Origin: Prevotella sp.
GTDB taxonomy: Bacteria > Bacteroidota > Bacteroidia > Bacteroidales > Bacteroidaceae
Direction of reading: 5' to 3'
Length of the DNA stretch: 34,926 bases
Assembly (NCBI GenBank): GCA_024684515.1
Contig: JAIKWS010000020.1
Location: 1-34,926, forward strand
The notes under the pieces were generated by a model. It was given only the letters and a program-made list of their open reading frames with translations, did not search any database and was not told the DNA's origin. A program made the position numbers and the translations under genes. Below are positions 17,449 through 26,178 of the stretch, piece after piece; position 1 is the first letter of the stretch, and every line of letters starts with the position of its first letter.

Positions 17449-17479
17449 TTTGTTTTGAGCCCGACTTTTTGTATCTTTG
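17449..17479 (+). promoter_or_regulatory. Promoter of the DUF4251-vsr-phosphatase operon
   Basis: TTTG (17449-17452), 19 bp, TATCTTTG (17472-17479): full consensus. The flanks GTCTCGGA and CGACTTTTTGTATCTTTG resemble those in the 84-bp promoter repeat at 435-610. A second -7-like TAACTTTG lies at 17389-17396. Confidence 0.8.
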
Positions 17480-17528
17480 CCAAAGAAATTTGAATGAGGG
17501 TTATATATATTAATAATGTATAGGAGTA

Positions 17529-18038
17529 ATGAGAAAACGAATAGGACAAGTGTTGCTGCTGGCAATGGTAGTGCTGTTGTCGGCATGTGCCACCCAACAG
17601 CAGCGGGCAGAGAGACGGGCAGCCACACAGCAGGCTGTTGAGAAGGCCGTAGCAGAGAGAAGGCTGCATATTGATGTGACATCGATGAACACCCTGCGCT
17701 ATGGGTCCAGGATGGTGACACCCGACTTCTTCCTGGAGTTGCAGGGTGATACGTTGAATAGCTATCTGCCCTATCTGGGACAGGCCTATCAGGCACCAAT
17801 GGCTCAGCCGGCACAGGGACTGAACTTCAGGGAACGTATCCTGCAGCTGCAGGAGAGCAGACCGAAGCCACATCTCATTCACTTCGACATCGATGTGAAG
17901 ACAAAGGAGGATGTCTATCGCTATCTGGTGGATGTCTACGACAACGGTAAGGCTGCCATACGCGTACAGTCGCAACATCGTGATGCCATCAGCTTTGATG
18001 GCGATTGTGACCTGCCTGAACTGATTAACGGTAAATAG
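17529..18038 (+). CDS. DUF4251 family lipoprotein
   Basis: This is a 169-residue protein. A lipoprotein signal peptide ends in LLSACA, making the lipidated Cys about residue 20, followed by a Gln/Arg/Ala-rich helix. The body matches DUF4251, a family of small Bacteroidota cell-envelope proteins: FFLELQGDTLNSYLPYLGQAY, then LNFRERI, then a beta-rich C-terminus. The function of the family is not known. A purine-rich AGGAG sits 2 nt before the ATG. It is the first gene of a compact operon, with vsr starting 3 bp after its stop. Confidence 0.85.
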   Translation: MRKRIGQVLLLAMVVLLSACATQQQRAERRAATQQAVEKAVAERRLHIDVTSMNTLRYGSRMVTPDFFLELQGDTLNSYLPYLGQAYQAPMAQPAQGLNFRERILQLQESRPKPHLIHFDIDVKTKEDVYRYLVDVYDNGKAAIRVQSQHRDAISFDGDCDLPELINGK

Positions 18039-18041
18039 ACG

Positions 18042-18593
18042 ATGACTTCCGAACAGCGACATCGTAACATGGCTGCCATCAGGTCGAAGAACACCAAGCC
18101 TGAACTGATTGTCAGGAGGGGACTGTGGCGCATGGGCTTCCGATATCGTCTGAACAGCAGAAAACTGCCAGGGCATCCCGACCTCGTGCTGAGGAAGTAT
18201 AGGACCTGTATCTTTGTGAATGGATGCTTCTGGCACGGACACAAGAGCAAGGCTGTGCTTGTGGAGGGGAAGGAGATGATGACGAATAGTGACTGCTGTA
18301 AGATTCCCAAGACGAATACTTCGTTCTGGGTGAAGAAAATCAGTAGGAATCAGGAGAGGGATGCGGAGGAGCAAAAACTATTGGCGAGCATGGGATGGCA
18401 TTGCATTGTCGTGTGGGAGTGTGAGCTGAAACCAGCTGTCAGAGAGCAGACGCTCAGGGCTTTAGCCTTCACGCTGAACCGTATATGGATGGATGATCAC
18501 GGTGTGAGAAATGCCTATAAGCATCTGGAGATGGAAGACATAGGGGAACAGGCTGCAGAGGAAATTAGTTTTGAGAAGAAAGAAAAGGAATAA
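18042..18593 (+). CDS. vsr: Very-short-patch mismatch repair endonuclease (Vsr)
   Basis: This is a 183-residue protein with the Vsr opening (SEQRHRNMAAIRSKNTKPEL), catalytic D47 in PGHPDLVL (the counterpart of E. coli D51), the FVNGCFWHGH strand, PKTNTSFWVKKI and a WHCIVVWECEL strand. Vsr nicks 5' of the T in T:G mismatches arising from deamination of 5-methylcytosine and normally accompanies a cytosine methyltransferase. None is encoded in this window. Candidate zinc ligands are C62, H67, C85/C86 and the Cys of WECEL. The loop between H67 and C85 is more than ten residues longer than I would expect from E. coli Vsr. A charged tail of about 20 residues follows the core. It overlaps the next gene by one base (TAATG). 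Confidence 0.92.
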   Translation: MTSEQRHRNMAAIRSKNTKPELIVRRGLWRMGFRYRLNSRKLPGHPDLVLRKYRTCIFVNGCFWHGHKSKAVLVEGKEMMTNSDCCKIPKTNTSFWVKKISRNQERDAEEQKLLASMGWHCIVVWECELKPAVREQTLRALAFTLNRIWMDDHGVRNAYKHLEMEDIGEQAAEEISFEKKEKE

Positions 18594-19039
18594 TGAAACG
18601 TATCTTGTTTGTGTGCCACGGGAATATCTGCAGGAGTCCGATGGCTGAGTTTGTGATGAAGGACCTGGTGCGGAAGGCAGGCCGGGATGGCGACTACTAT
18701 ATCGAGTCGGCAGCTACATCGACAGAGGAGCTGGGCAATGAGGTCTATCCACCAGCCCGTAGGAAACTGGCTGAGCATGGGATAGGCTGTAAGGGAAAGC
18801 GGGCCAGACAGATGGTGCGTGCAGACTATGATCGCTTTGACCTGCTCATAGGTATGGACGATATGAACGTGCGTAATATGACTCGCATCTGTGGTGGAGA
18901 CCCAGAAGGAAAGATACGCATGCTGATGGATTATACCGACAGACCTGGCAGCGTGGCGGATCCGTGGTATACGCGAGACTTCGAGGCCACGTGGCAGGAT
19001 GTGCTGCTGGGGTGCAGCGGGCTAATGGAGAGCACCTGA
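18593..19039 (+). CDS. Low-molecular-weight protein tyrosine phosphatase
   Basis: This is a 148-residue protein with the P-loop CHGNICRS (nucleophile C8, R14) at the N-terminus, as in the LMW-PTP family, and the general acid Asp in DPWYTRDFE near residue 126. The length is typical. It removes phosphate from tyrosine in proteins. In bacteria such enzymes often act on polysaccharide-export kinases, but no such kinase is present here. It is the last gene of the DUF4251-vsr operon and converges on the deacetylase gene with only 13 bp between stops. Confidence 0.93.
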   Translation: MKRILFVCHGNICRSPMAEFVMKDLVRKAGRDGDYYIESAATSTEELGNEVYPPARRKLAEHGIGCKGKRARQMVRADYDRFDLLIGMDDMNVRNMTRICGGDPEGKIRMLMDYTDRPGSVADPWYTRDFEATWQDVLLGCSGLMEST

Positions 19040-19052
19040 GCGGAGACGATGT

Positions 19053-19664
19053 CTAAGTGAATATCTTGAATTCATAGCCCTGCTTGCGAAGCCATTCGAT
19101 GCTTTGGGGCAGGGCTGTGCGAAGTTTGTCGATGGCTTTCAGCGAGTCGTGGAAGGTGATGATGGAGCCATTACGAACGTAGCGCTTCACGTTGTTGACG
19201 ATGTCGTCGGCAGTCATCCATTTGGAATAGTCGCGAGTGACGACATCCCACATCACAACCTTGTATTTCCGCGATAGCCAGGCATACTGAGTCAGCCGCA
19301 TCCAGCCATGTGGAGGACGGAAGAAATGGCTGTGGATATAGGCATTGGCCTTCTCCACATTGTACATATATTCCTTGATGCTATGGGGGAAGCCGCTGAT
19401 GTGGTTATGCGTATGGTTGCCCACTAGATGGCCCTCTGCCTTGATTTGCTCAAACAGCTCGGGATACTTGCGTACGTTGTCGCCCACCATGAAGAAGGCC
19501 GCTTTGATACCGTAGTGTCGTAGCGTGTCGAGAATGAATGGTGTGGATTCGGGGATGGGACCATCGTCGAACGTCAGGTATACTGATCGCTCTCGATGGT
19601 CCATTCTCCATAGGGCTTTCGGGTAGAGCCAGCGGAGGTAGATAGCTGGTTGCTCGATAATCAT
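19053..19664 (-). CDS. Polysaccharide deacetylase (NodB fold, carbohydrate esterase 4)
   Basis: This is a 203-residue protein with all CE4 motifs: TFDDGP (D33 base, D34 metal), the metal-binding NHTHNH (H84, H88), RPPHG (about 116-120), a WDVVTRDYSKW segment and the catalytic His in ITFHDS. The family removes acetyl groups from peptidoglycan, chitin-like or surface polysaccharides. No signal peptide is visible, so the site of action is uncertain. It follows the DUF2723 gene directly (start codon and stop codon abut), which indicates a shared transcript. Confidence 0.92.
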   Translation of the reverse strand: MIIEQPAIYLRWLYPKALWRMDHRERSVYLTFDDGPIPESTPFILDTLRHYGIKAAFFMVGDNVRKYPELFEQIKAEGHLVGNHTHNHISGFPHSIKEYMYNVEKANAYIHSHFFRPPHGWMRLTQYAWLSRKYKVVMWDVVTRDYSKWMTADDIVNNVKRYVRNGSIITFHDSLKAIDKLRTALPQSIEWLRKQGYEFKIFT

Positions 19665-22600
19665 TTAATACTGCCAGTGTGCTTTGTCCAGGTCGCCACC
19701 CTTCATGGCATATTCCTGGCATCGCTTCTCGAGTTGGTCGCTACACGTTGTTGCCTTCTGTTCGTCTATCGAATAATAGCCGCGTAGCAGATAGGTCATC
19801 GCATTGAACTGCTTGAGACATTCGATCTGACTTCCCATGAAGTCTCTTGACGACATCGACAGATAGTAGTCGAGATATTGGTTGCATCGTCTCCAGAGCT
19901 GATCGAGGATGGGAATAGCCTTTTCGTTCTTGCCCAGCTTGGCATAGAGCAATGCCTCGCGATAGCTGGAGCCAAGGGTGTAGATGGCCGTCTTGCCATC
20001 CTGGTATCCCAGGCGACGTCCGTCAATCTCACGTGAGTCAAGGTCGTAGGGGATGTTGTATGCTGGCAGCACGCTGTCGAGTTTCTCCAGTACCTTGAGA
20101 GCCTTGTCTTCCTTGCCTTCGTCAGACAGATGCGTGGCCAGGTCGACCATCAGCATGCGATGGGTTAGACACATGCGAGTGACGGTCTCGTCGAGATAGA
20201 TACCCTTGGTGGCAGCACCTCCGAACTTGAAGCGGTTCATTACATTGTCGTAGGTGGTTTCCGTGTCGAAGTTTTTCATGCCAGGCACGGTGGTACCATC
20301 AACATTGGTAGTGAATGGCGTAATACGATAGGCTAGACCTTCCTGCACGAAGTGGTTGCCCAGATTCATGTAGTTGTCCTGCCCCACGGTCATAGCCACA
20401 TAGATGGGACGTTCCCAGTTGGAGTTGGCTAGCAACTCGAGCATCATCAGCTTGCTCTTGTCCACACCACCGAGCTCAGACAGCGAGATTGCCATGCGGT
20501 CGGGGATGGGAATGCTGTCGCCCTGCAACATCATACCACTACGACGGACGGCTTCCTTGTCGATGTTGAGATAAACAGTATCGGTGGGTATGAAGTTGAG
20601 ATTTTCCTTGATGTGATAGCCTTCTGGTAAGTTCATTGCTGTGAATGCCCAGTTGAGATAGTCGCGCTGCATGTCTTTCTGCTCCTTTGTACGCTCGTCG
20701 CGAACCCAGTATTTCAGCACGTTCTTCAGTTCGAAGGGATCGTCGCCAAAGACCTTGCTGGCCTCTTCCGGTGATGCCTCCTGGATGAGCTGGATGGCAT
20801 ATTTGACATAGGGGTCGATTATGATGAAGTCGTTGGTGCCATCCTGATACTGGATCTTCTTCCAGTTGATGGGCAGCGATGGTGAGTCGTAGGCAGGACG
20901 GATCATCTGGTCGATATACCAGTCGGTCTGCAGATAGCTGAGGTTGCAGACGCGGGCATCGGTGCGTACACCCTCGGTGTCCTGGTTGTACCAGAGGGGG
21001 AAGGTGTCGTTGTCGCCATTGGTGAAGATGATGGGGTTGCCCTTCTGCTGTAGCGTCATGAGATAGTTCTGTCCAAAGTCGCGGCAGGTGTAGCGATCCG
21101 AGCGATCATGATCGTCCCAGGTCTGTGATGCCATCTGTATGGGCACCAACAGGCAGATGAGCGAGACGACACCTGCCAGCGCCAGGCGTAGCTGTTGAGT
21201 CTTGAGCTTCTTGTCGAGCAACTTGGTGAGCCAGCTGATGATGGCAGCCACACCAATGCCGCACCAGATGGCATAGGCATAGAACGAGCCGGCATAGGCA
21301 TAGTCACGCTCACGGGGCTGCAATGGCGTCTGGTTCAGGTAGAGCACGATGGCCAGACCTGTCATGAAGAAGAGGAAGAATACCACCCAGAACTGTTGCA
21401 GGCCCTTGCGTCCACGGGAGAGCATCTGCCAGAACAGACCGATGAGGCCTAGTATGAGCGGCATGCAGTAGAAGACGTTGTGACCCTTGTTGTTCTTCAG
21501 CTCGTCAGGCAGTTTCGACTGGTCGCCCAGGAACATATTGTCTATAAAGGAGATACCCGTGAGGGCATTGCCGTGCTCCTTCTCGCCATAGAGACCCTGA
21601 ATATCGTTCTGACGTCCAGCAAAGTTCCACAGGAAGTAGCGCCAGTACATGTAGCCACACTGGTAGCTGAGGAAGAAACTGATATTATCCCAGAAGGTAG
21701 GCATGGTGATCTCCTTCTTGTAGGGATAGCGGTTGGGGTATTTGGCCTCAACGGTGCGTCCGCTGATGCCGCCGTTCCAGGTCTTGTAGAAGCTTGCGTG
21801 TGCGCTAGAGTACATGCGCGGGAACAGCATGTTCTGTTCGTAGACATACTTACCCTTGATGTCCCGCTCTCGTCCGTTGATGCTACTCTTTACGATATAG
21901 TAACTGTCGGGCTCATCAGCTGTACGCTTTTCAGCACGGTGGTAGGTAGGACCATCGCTGACGAAAGCATAGTCGCCCGTCTCGTCATCCTCGGCCAGTT
22001 CCGACTCGAAGCCCTGTCCCCATACGAGTGGGCGATAGCCGTACTGGTCGCGGCTGAGATAGCTGCCAAGGGTGAAGATATCCTCAGGAGAGTTCTGGTC
22101 CATAGGAGGATTGGCACTCGAGCGGATGACGATGACGGCATAGGTCGAATAGCCTATCATCAGCATGAGCATGCAGAGCAGCGTGGTGTTCTTCAGACGG
22201 GCAGAGATGAGCGGCTTGAGGCTCTTCTCGTTGCGACGGAACAGGAAGAATCCAATAATCGTCAGCACGATAGCGCCAATGAAGAAGGCTGACCAGCCGT
22301 AGCCGTAGAACGGGATGCCCAGCAAGCCAAAGCCTAGCAGGAAGGCAATGTTCTGGCGCTTCCAGTTCTTGTCGTTGGCAGTCTGCGTCTCGTAGATAGC
22401 CCAGATGACGGAGCTTACGAGCAGCAGCAGATAGACATAGATACCTGTGTTGAACGGCATGTGGAGCGTGTTGACAAAGAACAGTTCGAACCATCCGCCT
22501 ACGGTGATGATGCCAGGCACGACGCCATAGAGCACAGCGGCCAGGATGATTATCGAGATGAGCAGGGCTACGAGAGAACCCTTGGCATTGGCATTGGGGA

Positions 22601-23228
22601 AGCGCTTGTAGTACCATACCAGCACGATGGCAGGCAGACACAGCAGGTTCAGCAAGTGAACGCCAATAGAGAGGCCCGTCATATACATGATGAGCACTAG
22701 CCAGCGATCACTATGAGGCTCGTCGGCATGCTCTTCCCATTTCAGGATAAGCCAGAATACCACAGCTGTGAAGGCTGAGGAGTAGGCATAGACCTCTCCC
22801 TCGACAGCCGAGAACCAGAAGGTGTCGCTGAACGTGTAGATAAGGGCACCTACTAGTCCAGAAGCCTCAATGGCAACCATCTTGGAAGGCGTCATTTCCT
22901 CCTGACGGTCGACCAGCAACCGTCGTACCAGGTGCGTGATACTCCAGAAGAGGAACAGGATACACGCCGCAGACAGCAGGGCACTCATCATATTCACCAT
23001 GCGTGCCACCTGCGTGGGATCGCTGGTGAACTGACTGAAGAGGTTGGCAGTCAGCATGAAGAATGGCGCACCAGGCGGGTGTCCGACTTCTAGCTTATAC
23101 CCTGTGGTAATAAACTCGGGGCAGTCCCAGAACGAGGCTGTGGGTTCGATAGTGGAGCAATAGACGAAAGCGGCAATGAAAAAGGTCAGCCACCCAAAGA
23201 TATTGTCCACAAGACGAAATTGTTTCAT
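19665..23228 (-). CDS. DUF2723 family multi-pass membrane protein, putative GT-C-type glycosyltransferase
   Basis: This is a 1187-residue protein. A membrane part with about a dozen hydrophobic helices (residues about 10-730) begins with the DUF2723 signature TASFWDCPEFI...EVGHPPGAP. It is followed by a large soluble C-terminal region (about 750-1187) with helical, repeat-like sequence at the end. The DUF2723 fold is related to GT-C transferases that use lipid-linked sugars. The human homologue TMEM260 is reported as a protein O-mannosyltransferase, but the bacterial role is not established. Start chosen at ATG 23228 (MKQFRLVDN), because upstream codons overlap the promoter. It is co-transcribed with the NodB deacetylase, suggesting envelope glycan work. 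Confidence 0.88.
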   Translation of the reverse strand: MKQFRLVDNIFGWLTFFIAAFVYCSTIEPTASFWDCPEFITTGYKLEVGHPPGAPFFMLTANLFSQFTSDPTQVARMVNMMSALLSAACILFLFWSITHLVRRLLVDRQEEMTPSKMVAIEASGLVGALIYTFSDTFWFSAVEGEVYAYSSAFTAVVFWLILKWEEHADEPHSDRWLVLIMYMTGLSIGVHLLNLLCLPAIVLVWYYKRFPNANAKGSLVALLISIIILAAVLYGVVPGIITVGGWFELFFVNTLHMPFNTGIYVYLLLLVSSVIWAIYETQTANDKNWKRQNIAFLLGFGLLGIPFYGYGWSAFFIGAIVLTIIGFFLFRRNEKSLKPLISARLKNTTLLCMLMLMIGYSTYAVIVIRSSANPPMDQNSPEDIFTLGSYLSRDQYGYRPLVWGQGFESELAEDDETGDYAFVSDGPTYHRAEKRTADEPDSYYIVKSSINGRERDIKGKYVYEQNMLFPRMYSSAHASFYKTWNGGISGRTVEAKYPNRYPYKKEITMPTFWDNISFFLSYQCGYMYWRYFLWNFAGRQNDIQGLYGEKEHGNALTGISFIDNMFLGDQSKLPDELKNNKGHNVFYCMPLILGLIGLFWQMLSRGRKGLQQFWVVFFLFFMTGLAIVLYLNQTPLQPRERDYAYAGSFYAYAIWCGIGVAAIISWLTKLLDKKLKTQQLRLALAGVVSLICLLVPIQMASQTWDDHDRSDRYTCRDFGQNYLMTLQQKGNPIIFTNGDNDTFPLWYNQDTEGVRTDARVCNLSYLQTDWYIDQMIRPAYDSPSLPINWKKIQYQDGTNDFIIIDPYVKYAIQLIQEASPEEASKVFGDDPFELKNVLKYWVRDERTKEQKDMQRDYLNWAFTAMNLPEGYHIKENLNFIPTDTVYLNIDKEAVRRSGMMLQGDSIPIPDRMAISLSELGGVDKSKLMMLELLANSNWERPIYVAMTVGQDNYMNLGNHFVQEGLAYRITPFTTNVDGTTVPGMKNFDTETTYDNVMNRFKFGGAATKGIYLDETVTRMCLTHRMLMVDLATHLSDEGKEDKALKVLEKLDSVLPAYNIPYDLDSREIDGRRLGYQDGKTAIYTLGSSYREALLYAKLGKNEKAIPILDQLWRRCNQYLDYYLSMSSRDFMGSQIECLKQFNAMTYLLRGYYSIDEQKATTCSDQLEKRCQEYAMKGGDLDKAHWQY

Positions 23229-23243
23229 CTTAAAAATGTTCTT

Positions 23244-23266
23244 TTTTAACGTTAAAATTCGAATTT
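23244..23266. promoter_or_regulatory. Two overlapping palindromes in the DUF2723 leader
   Basis: TTTTAACGTTAAAA (23244-23257) is a perfect 14-bp palindrome, and AAATTCGAATTT (23255-23266) is a perfect 12-bp palindrome overlapping it. They occupy the first part of the predicted leader, just downstream of the promoter, where a repressor could block transcription. No regulator is identified. The A/T-rich context makes chance palindromes more likely. Confidence 0.45.
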
Positions 23267-23271
23267 GCGTG

Positions 23272-23302
23272 CAAAGGTACGAAAAAGCGAGCGAAAAGCA
23301 AA
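23272..23302 (-). promoter_or_regulatory. Promoter of the DUF2723-deacetylase operon
   Basis: On the minus strand TTTG (23299-23302), 19 bp, TACCTTTG (23272-23279): full consensus. The surrounding bases closely match the promoters at 580-610 and 31633-31663. Confidence 0.82.
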
Positions 23303-23386
23303 AGGAAAACGTGTTTTTCTTTGCTTTTATAAGCAATGAGTAGCTCTGGAGAAGCAGGACAAACCAGTTTTCGGGAGAATCACGAT

Positions 23387-23433
23387 ATCCTGGACTATCC
23401 GGATGCTACTGCAGAATCCGGATATACCAGGAT
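23387..23433. terminator. Long hairpin after the YqaA/DedA-like gene
   Basis: ATCCTGG (23387-23393) pairs with CCAGGAT (23427-23433), and TATCCGGAT (23396-23404) pairs with ATCCGGATA (23416-23424). A 2x2 internal loop and an 11-nt apical loop separate the arms. It lies 13 bp beyond the stop of the last gene in the exporter-purD train. There is no U tract, so it may act as an mRNA 3' stabiliser, or as a terminator of another kind. Confidence 0.6.
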
Positions 23434-23446
23434 GAATGGTATTGCC

Positions 23447-23902
23447 TTATCCCATAAACGGCTTGAAAGCATAGATGAGCACGACATAACGGAAAATCTT
23501 TCCTAACGTGATGGAAATGAACGTGATAAGAGGGTTGGCACGCATCAAGCCCAGCAGAATGGTTATGGCACTACCCAGCAGGGGGATAAAGGCGAAGAAT
23601 CCCATCCAGGCACCGTGGCCACGCATAAAGCGCTTGGCTTTCTCCATATTCTCCGGCGAAACATGCAGATATTTCTCAAACCACTCCGTCTTGCCAAGAC
23701 GGCCGATGCAATAGTTGACCACCGACCCCAGCACATTGCCAATAGTGCCATAGATCATCAGCAGCCAAGGGTCGAGGTGGGCTGCCATCAGCGCCACCAT
23801 GACGGCCTCGCTGCTGAAAGGAAAGAAACTGCCAGCCAGGAAGGCGGCAATGAGCATGCCCCAGTAGCCGTAGTTGGTGAGTATTTCGATAAAGCCGCCC
23901 AT
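23447..23902 (-). CDS. Small YqaA/DedA-like (SNARE-associated Golgi family) membrane protein
   Basis: This is a 151-residue protein with four or so hydrophobic segments. It has the family's GSFFPFSSEAVMVAL opening and the GNVLGSVVNYCIGRLG motif. The segment RFMRGHGAWMGFFAFIPLLG corresponds to the re-entrant region of DedA proteins, and the C-terminal helix contains GKIFRYVVL. DedA/VTT proteins are linked to lipid scrambling and membrane homeostasis; this shorter YqaA branch is less studied. It starts 3 bp after the stop of the upstream membrane protein and is the last gene of the minus-strand train that begins with the peptide exporter. Confidence 0.85.
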   Translation of the reverse strand: MGGFIEILTNYGYWGMLIAAFLAGSFFPFSSEAVMVALMAAHLDPWLLMIYGTIGNVLGSVVNYCIGRLGKTEWFEKYLHVSPENMEKAKRFMRGHGAWMGFFAFIPLLGSAITILLGLMRANPLITFISITLGKIFRYVVLIYAFKPFMG

Positions 23903-23905
23903 GAG

Positions 23906-24853
23906 CTACTGACTGATAACGAAGAGGTTGAGCACAATGATGACTAGAGTGAGGGCCAGCGTCACGAAAAACATGATGTTGCTCAGACGGGAACTGGTGA
24001 AGGTCAGCAGGTGGGCAATGAGCGGACTGGCACAGACAAAGGCAATGCACATCAGTACATCGTAGTGATGAGGCTGAAGGATGATTACTGCCAGTGTGAC
24101 GGTGGTCATCGTGGTGAAGAACCCATAGAGTAGTCGGATGCGAATCTTGTCCTCGAAGCTGCGCTGCCAGAAATGGGCGATGGCAATAGCTGCTAGTACT
24201 AGTGTGAAGACGAGTACGATGATGCGGCTAAGGTCTAATGACTGCAGGGACCACTCAATCTGTGCCAATTTCGAGAAGTGGGTGCCAAGCATCGACAGGT
24301 CGATTCCTGCCTCCTCGGTATGGCTGAAAGGTGTGAGCAGCCAGATCAGGATAAACCAGTAGGGGGTGAGAACTCCAAGAAATGACGACAGCCACGTGCG
24401 CCAGCTGAACGATTGCAACTGCGTAGCCATAAGCAGCCATAACAGCGGTACATACAGAAGTGTATGCACGTAGGCCAGACTCGATAGGCTGACGAAGAGA
24501 AAAGCATAGTAGCTGGTGCCTGTGGCCTGCTGGTCCTGATAGGTCTGAAAGAGCATGATCAGGGCGATGATGAAACAGAGCTGCACAAAAATGCCAACGA
24601 GTTGGGGGAAAAGGAAACTGGCGGTGCACGACAGCATGATGAACGTGCTCGACACCATTCGGCTCCTCACTCGTAGCAGGGAATTGTGGTTGCTCATCTC
24701 TCTCAAGAGATAGACAGAGACGATAAAGCATGCTAGCTGGGGCCACAGCTGATGTGTTATCAAGCCAGACTGTAGCCATACGGCAATACCCAGCAATGCT
24801 GTCATTGGTAGTGCCAGTCCTCCCTCTGCTATCTTGTTCTGTAGTCGTTTCAT
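23906..24853 (-). CDS. Multi-pass inner membrane protein of unknown function
   Basis: This is a 315-residue protein with about ten predicted membrane helices. The first spans about 16-32 (LPMTALLGIAVWL) and the last is at the C-terminus (TLALTLVIIVLNLFVI). One polar loop (HTEEAGIDLSMLGTHFSKLAQIEW, about 178-201) separates the halves. I do not recognise a characterised family; it resembles conserved hypothetical membrane proteins of Bacteroidota in size and helix pattern. It lies 31 bp after purD and 3 bp before the YqaA/DedA-like gene, so co-transcription is likely. No catalytic motif is visible. Confidence 0.75.
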   Translation of the reverse strand: MKRLQNKIAEGGLALPMTALLGIAVWLQSGLITHQLWPQLACFIVSVYLLREMSNHNSLLRVRSRMVSSTFIMLSCTASFLFPQLVGIFVQLCFIIALIMLFQTYQDQQATGTSYYAFLFVSLSSLAYVHTLLYVPLLWLLMATQLQSFSWRTWLSSFLGVLTPYWFILIWLLTPFSHTEEAGIDLSMLGTHFSKLAQIEWSLQSLDLSRIIVLVFTLVLAAIAIAHFWQRSFEDKIRIRLLYGFFTTMTTVTLAVIILQPHHYDVLMCIAFVCASPLIAHLLTFTSSRLSNIMFFVTLALTLVIIVLNLFVISQ

Positions 24854-24884
24854 CTTGATATAAGGATGCTAACCTCCTGTCTGA

Positions 24885-26153
24885 TTATAGGTCTGCTCCG
24901 ATATCACGGCGGAAGTACTGGTCTGTGAACTGTATCTTCTGGGCTTCCTGGAACGATTTCTGCAGGGCTTCTGCCTTATCCTTGCCGTATGACGAGACGG
25001 CGATGACACGTCCGCCGTTAGTGACCACGTTGCCGTCCTTATGGGTTGTGCCAGCATGGAACACGATGCTGCCTTCCACTTGCTCTATGCCTGTGATAGG
25101 ATAGCCCTTCTTGTAGGCCTGTGGATAACCGCCTGAGACGAGCATCACACATACGGCAGCACGGTCGTCGAATTCGATGGCTCGCTGGTCCAGATTACCT
25201 TCTGCAACGCCTTCGAACAGGTCTACGATGTCGCTCTTCAGTCGTAGCATCACGCTTTCTGTCTCAGGGTCGCCCATGCGGCAGTTGTACTCAATCACCA
25301 TTGGGTTGCCGTTCACATTGATGAGTCCGAAGAAAATAAAGCCCTTATAGTCGATGGCCTCGGCCTTCAGACCTTTCACGGTGGGGCTGATGATGCGCTC
25401 GTCGACCTTCTGCATCCACTCTCTGGTGGCAAACGGAACGGGCGATACGCTACCCATGCCACCTGTGTTCAGTCCTGTGTCTCCCTCGCCGATGCGCTTG
25501 TAGTCTTTGGCTTCAGGCAGGATCTTATAGTGATTGCCATCGGTGAGTACGAATACCGAGCACTCGATGCCGCTGAGGAATTCTTCGATGACTACGCGGC
25601 TGGAGGCATTGCCAAACATACCGCCCAGCATTTCTTTCAGCTCTTGCTTGGCCTCGTCGAGTGTGGGCAGGATCAGTACGCCCTTGCCGGCACATAGTCC
25701 GTCGGCCTTCAGCACGTAGGGCGCCTGCAATGTTTCCAGAAATGCCAGTCCCTGCTCCAGATGATTGCCGTCAAAGGTCTCGTAGCGGGCGGTGGGGATG
25801 TTGTGACGCTTCATGAAACCTTTGGCGAAGTCCTTCGATCCCTCTAGTACGGCACCTGCCTTTGACGGACCGATGACGGGTACGTTCTTCGTACGCTCGT
25901 CGCTCTTCAGGTCGTCGTAGATGCCCTTCACCAGCGGGTCTTCGGGGCCTACCACCACCATCTTGATGCCTTTTTCTACGACAAACTGCTTGATGGCTTC
26001 AAAGTCGTCGGCCTTCATGGCCACGTTCTCGCCACAGTTGCTTGTGCCGGCATTGCCAGGAGCAATGAATAGTTTCTCACACTTCTCGCTCTGAGCGATT
26101 TTCCATGCTAGGGCGTGCTCACGGCCGCCGCTTCCTAATAGTAGAATTTTCAT
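24885..26153 (-). CDS. purD: Phosphoribosylamine--glycine ligase (GAR synthetase)
   Basis: This is a 422-residue enzyme that catalyses the second step of purine biosynthesis, joining phosphoribosylamine and glycine with ATP. The N-terminal domain starts [18 protein letters not shown] and contains [13 protein letters not shown]. The ATP-grasp domain shows [31 protein letters not shown] and [16 protein letters not shown]. The C-terminal domain contains VMLVSGGYP and [12 protein letters not shown]. Start chosen at ATG 26153, since upstream in-frame codons overlap the end of the preceding exporter gene. The 25-bp gap to that gene has no recognisable promoter, so purD is probably read through from the exporter promoter. 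Confidence 0.96.
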   Translation of the reverse strand: MKILLLGSGGREHALAWKIAQSEKCEKLFIAPGNAGTSNCGENVAMKADDFEAIKQFVVEKGIKMVVVGPEDPLVKGIYDDLKSDERTKNVPVIGPSKAGAVLEGSKDFAKGFMKRHNIPTARYETFDGNHLEQGLAFLETLQAPYVLKADGLCAGKGVLILPTLDEAKQELKEMLGGMFGNASSRVVIEEFLSGIECSVFVLTDGNHYKILPEAKDYKRIGEGDTGLNTGGMGSVSPVPFATREWMQKVDERIISPTVKGLKAEAIDYKGFIFFGLINVNGNPMVIEYNCRMGDPETESVMLRLKSDIVDLFEGVAEGNLDQRAIEFDDRAAVCVMLVSGGYPQAYKKGYPITGIEQVEGSIVFHAGTTHKDGNVVTNGGRVIAVSSYGKDKAEALQKSFQEAQKIQFTDQYFRRDIGADL

Positions 26154-26178
26154 ATTGTGAAATGTTTTTATTGTGTAA

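Noticed and set aside
17367..18374. 335-codon minus-strand open frame
   Set aside because: It runs antisense through the DUF4251 and vsr genes and into the repeat region. The plus-strand genes have a promoter, lipobox, catalytic motifs and tight spacing.
21480..22292. 270-codon plus-strand frame
   Set aside because: Antisense to the DUF2723 gene, with no recognisable family or promoter.
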